The notes below the pieces were generated by a model, which made no database searches, was not told the DNA's origin, and saw nothing but the letters and a program-made list of their open reading frames with translations. From JAYWXI01 sp036016955 (GTDB lineage Bacteria; Bacteroidota; Bacteroidia; Flavobacteriales; Weeksellaceae), in assembly GCF_036016955.1 (NCBI RefSeq), contig NZ_JAYWXI010000004.1:151970-215969 (forward strand): a DNA stretch of 64,000 nucleotides. The letters are read 5' to 3'. Numbering within the stretch: position 1 is the stretch's first letter; each line of letters starts with the position of its first letter. A program made the translations under genes and the position numbers. This document shows positions 62,806 to 64,000 of this stretch, one piece after another.

Positions 62806-63060
62806 CTAAGCTAATTTATTAACGTGCTTAGTCAACTTGCTCTTTAGGTTAGCTGCTTTATTCTTATGAATGATATTCTTTTTAGCAAGCTTATCCAACA
62901 AAGAAATCACCTTAGGAAGTTGCTCAGAAGCCACAGCCTTATCCTCCTCGTTTCTAAGAACCTTCATCGCAGTTCTAGCCGTTTTGTGATAATACCTGTT
63001 ACGCAGTCTTCTAGCAGCGTTCTGTCTGATTCTCTTTAATGATGATTTATGATTTGCCAT
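62806..63060 (-). CDS. rpsT: 30S ribosomal protein S20
   Basis: 84 aa, highly basic. [20 protein letters not shown] is the family start, followed by three-helix bundle sequence ending [12 protein letters not shown]. It binds 16S rRNA helices 9 and 44. It is preceded by a full-consensus promoter and read toward tRNA-Glu 13 bases on, so the two may share a transcript. Confidence 0.97.
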   Translation of the reverse strand: MANHKSSLKRIRQNAARRLRNRYYHKTARTAMKVLRNEEDKAVASEQLPKVISLLDKLAKKNIIHKNKAANLKSKLTKHVNKLA

Positions 63061-63082
63061 AATTGTTTCTCAATTGTGGGTG

Positions 63083-63112
63083 CAAAGATATGACTTTTTT
63101 CTAAACTTCCAA
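63083..63112 (-). promoter_or_regulatory. Promoter of rpsT
   Basis: On the minus strand TTG (63110-63112), a 19-base spacer and TATCTTTG (63083-63090), 22 bases before the ATG. Confidence 0.75.
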
Positions 63113-63145
63113 ATTTTTAATGAAAAAAAATTAAAAATTATTTTT

Positions 63146-63463
63146 CTATTCTTTCTCCAAATACCGACGAAGCTTCTCCAAAGCCCCATCAATACACTCC
63201 TGTTCTTTCTCCCGCTCTATTTTACGCACGGTATTTTCCAACATAATAATCGCATTGTGCCATTCCCCCGTATTATTCGTAAAAGTATATTCGTCTATAG
63301 TCACCTCAAAAACACCTCTTTCCCCCTCTCTTCGCAACCTGAATGCCACCTCGTCATCACACCCCTTAACACCTTCATTATCCACCACAAGATGATACAA
63401 TTTGGGTTTGGCTAATATCTTTTTCAAAAGCAACTGCGCTTCCTGTATCTTAAGAACCCTCAT
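63146..63463 (-). CDS. Small soluble protein, unrecognised
   Basis: 105 aa, charged, no signal peptide or membrane helix. Predicted pattern: an N-terminal helix (MRVLKIQEAQLLLKKILAKP), beta strands (YHLVVDNEGVKGCDDEVAFR; GVFEVTIDEYTF), and a long C-terminal helix (EWHNAIIMLENTVRKIEREK). I do not recognise the family. A promoter with 23-base spacing lies at 63531-63564. It is on the same strand as rpsT but has its own start signal. Confidence 0.65.
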   Translation of the reverse strand: MRVLKIQEAQLLLKKILAKPKLYHLVVDNEGVKGCDDEVAFRLRREGERGVFEVTIDEYTFTNNTGEWHNAIIMLENTVRKIEREKEQECIDGALEKLRRYLEKE

Positions 63464-63764
63464 GCCTACTATGATTTGATCTAAACACTTGAAAAAAACT
63501 TTTCAAAAAATACCTCCTCATGCTTTTCCACAAAAATAAACCTTTTTCGTCAAATCCCCCTCAACCGTATTCCCCATCCATAAAAATCATAACGAAAACA
63601 AAGGCGTTAATCCTCACCAACAATCGGATGGGACAGCGAAACGACTTATTATTGTATTTCGCATTCAATGTCTATATCAGCGACAATACCGTGCTTATTT
63701 AGTAAAGCAATAGCAAGGCAAACGATTTAGCACGAAAATCAAGATTGCGGGAAGCCCTGTGTGT
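63464..63764. other. About 300-base region without a clear gene
   Basis: Apart from the promoter at 63531-63564 I see nothing convincing. A 60-codon plus-strand reading at 63520-63702 has no recognisable protein features. Confidence 0.5.
63531..63564 (-). promoter_or_regulatory. Probable promoter of the gene at 63463
   Basis: On the minus strand TTG (63562-63564), a 23-base spacer and TATTTTTG (63531-63538), about 67 bases before the ATG. Confidence 0.45.
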
Positions 63765-64000
63765 TGTAGGCTCCCCATTTTCAGTACAGTTCAAAAGTAG
63801 TAATTTCTTTTAGTTTTCTGATGTTATTGTTGTTAACTGATGAGGAAAAATGGTCAGGAAAAGCGTTGGCTTTTGCCTGGGCTTGCTGTCCATTTTTCCT
63901 CATCACGGGTGATAGGCCTCCCAGGGCATCATGCGGGCGATGGTAGTTGTAATCTTCTACCCACTCATGGGTTACCTCTCTTACTTCGTCCAGTGTTGAA
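63765..64000 (-). mobile_element. IS3-family insertion sequence, one end only
   Basis: The element's transposase 3' end is present and the rest lies beyond the window. The likely outer end is near 63765, where TGTAGGCTCCCCATTTTCAG begins with the TG expected of IS3-family terminal repeats. The second repeat and target duplication cannot be seen. Confidence 0.7.
63781..63999 (-). CDS. IS3-family transposase OrfB, C-terminal end
   Basis: 72 residues plus stop; the 5' part is outside the window. EWVEDYNYHRPHDALGGLSP is the typical end of the IS3 OrfB integrase core (rve_3), after the last catalytic Glu. A further 45 residues follow, ending IRKLKEITTFELY. The element reads into the window from the right. 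Confidence 0.88.
   Translation of the reverse strand, partial: STLDEVREVTHEWVEDYNYHRPHDALGGLSPVMRKNGQQAQAKANAFPDHFSSSVNNNNIRKLKEITTFELY

Noticed and set aside
63520..63702. 60-codon plus-strand reading frame
   Set aside because: No recognisable features, and it overlaps a minus-strand promoter.
1..64000. CRISPR array, prophage, toxin-antitoxin or restriction-modification systems
   Set aside because: No regularly spaced repeats, phage structural genes or such protein pairs are visible; the genes are core functions.

Overview
The window is chromosomal DNA from a flavobacterium (phylum Bacteroidota), most likely of the Chryseobacterium/Weeksellaceae type. The evidence is a GldH gliding lipoprotein gene, a GLPGLI-family gene, a complete alternative complex III (act) operon, a SUF operon, a Ctc-type ribosomal protein L25, and promoters of the Bacteroidota pattern (TTG about 20 bases before TAnnTTTG). 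Family names come from recognising motifs by eye; no database search was run. The genus assignment is inference.

Layout. 1-2.1 kb: a minus-strand pair, an outer-membrane FadL-type porin followed by a GDSL lipoprotein cut by the window edge. 2.4-6.6 kb: ricT, gldH and a class A penicillin-binding protein, overlapping at their ends. 6.6-9.5 kb: selO and a polytopic membrane protein. 9.5-18.7 kb: a SPOR-like protein diverging from actABCDEF, the respiratory quinol:cytochrome c oxidoreductase; no cytochrome oxidase genes follow it. 18.7-24.4 kb: a lipoprotein, apt, a TPR protein, ribH, a zinc metallopeptidase, prs and rplY. 24.4-25.3 kb: a GLPGLI protein on the minus strand. 25.4-31.2 kb: sufA, sufB, sufC and sufD, then a HExxH protein, a DEDD exonuclease and a SufT-like protein; sufS and sufE are not present. 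31.2-41.4 kb: metabolic and tRNA genes on both strands (sulfurtransferase, HMG-CoA lyase, pepT, an LpxH-like phosphoesterase, bioB, thiL, a thioesterase, an HI0933 flavoprotein, mnmA) and a small outer-membrane protein. 41.4-47.4 kb: a small membrane protein, a prolyl oligopeptidase, an AsmA-like protein and a DUF2797 protein. 47.5-53.3 kb: a sugar-nucleotide epimerase, a DUF2795 protein, secA and a ROK kinase. 53.3-55.1 kb: an ECF sigma / anti-sigma / CpxP-like cassette. 55.2-60.7 kb: a DUF2520 protein, a TolC-type protein, a SprT-like protein, manC and comM. 60.8-63.5 kb: lepA, tRNA-Glu, rpsT and an unrecognised small gene. From about 63.8 kb to the end: the 3' end of an IS3-family transposase.

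Most of the window is core genome: respiration, Fe-S assembly, cell-envelope building, translation and cofactor synthesis. I found no CRISPR array, prophage, toxin-antitoxin pair or defence island. The points most worth a second look are regulatory or small in scale: a hairpin with a T-run in the mnmA leader, two probable leaderless genes with identical box-to-ATG spacing, a mirrored divergent promoter, terminators that run straight into the next promoter, a six-haem ActA, a ROK kinase without its zinc cysteines, and a SUF cluster carrying an unnamed metallopeptidase-like gene instead of sufS and sufE.
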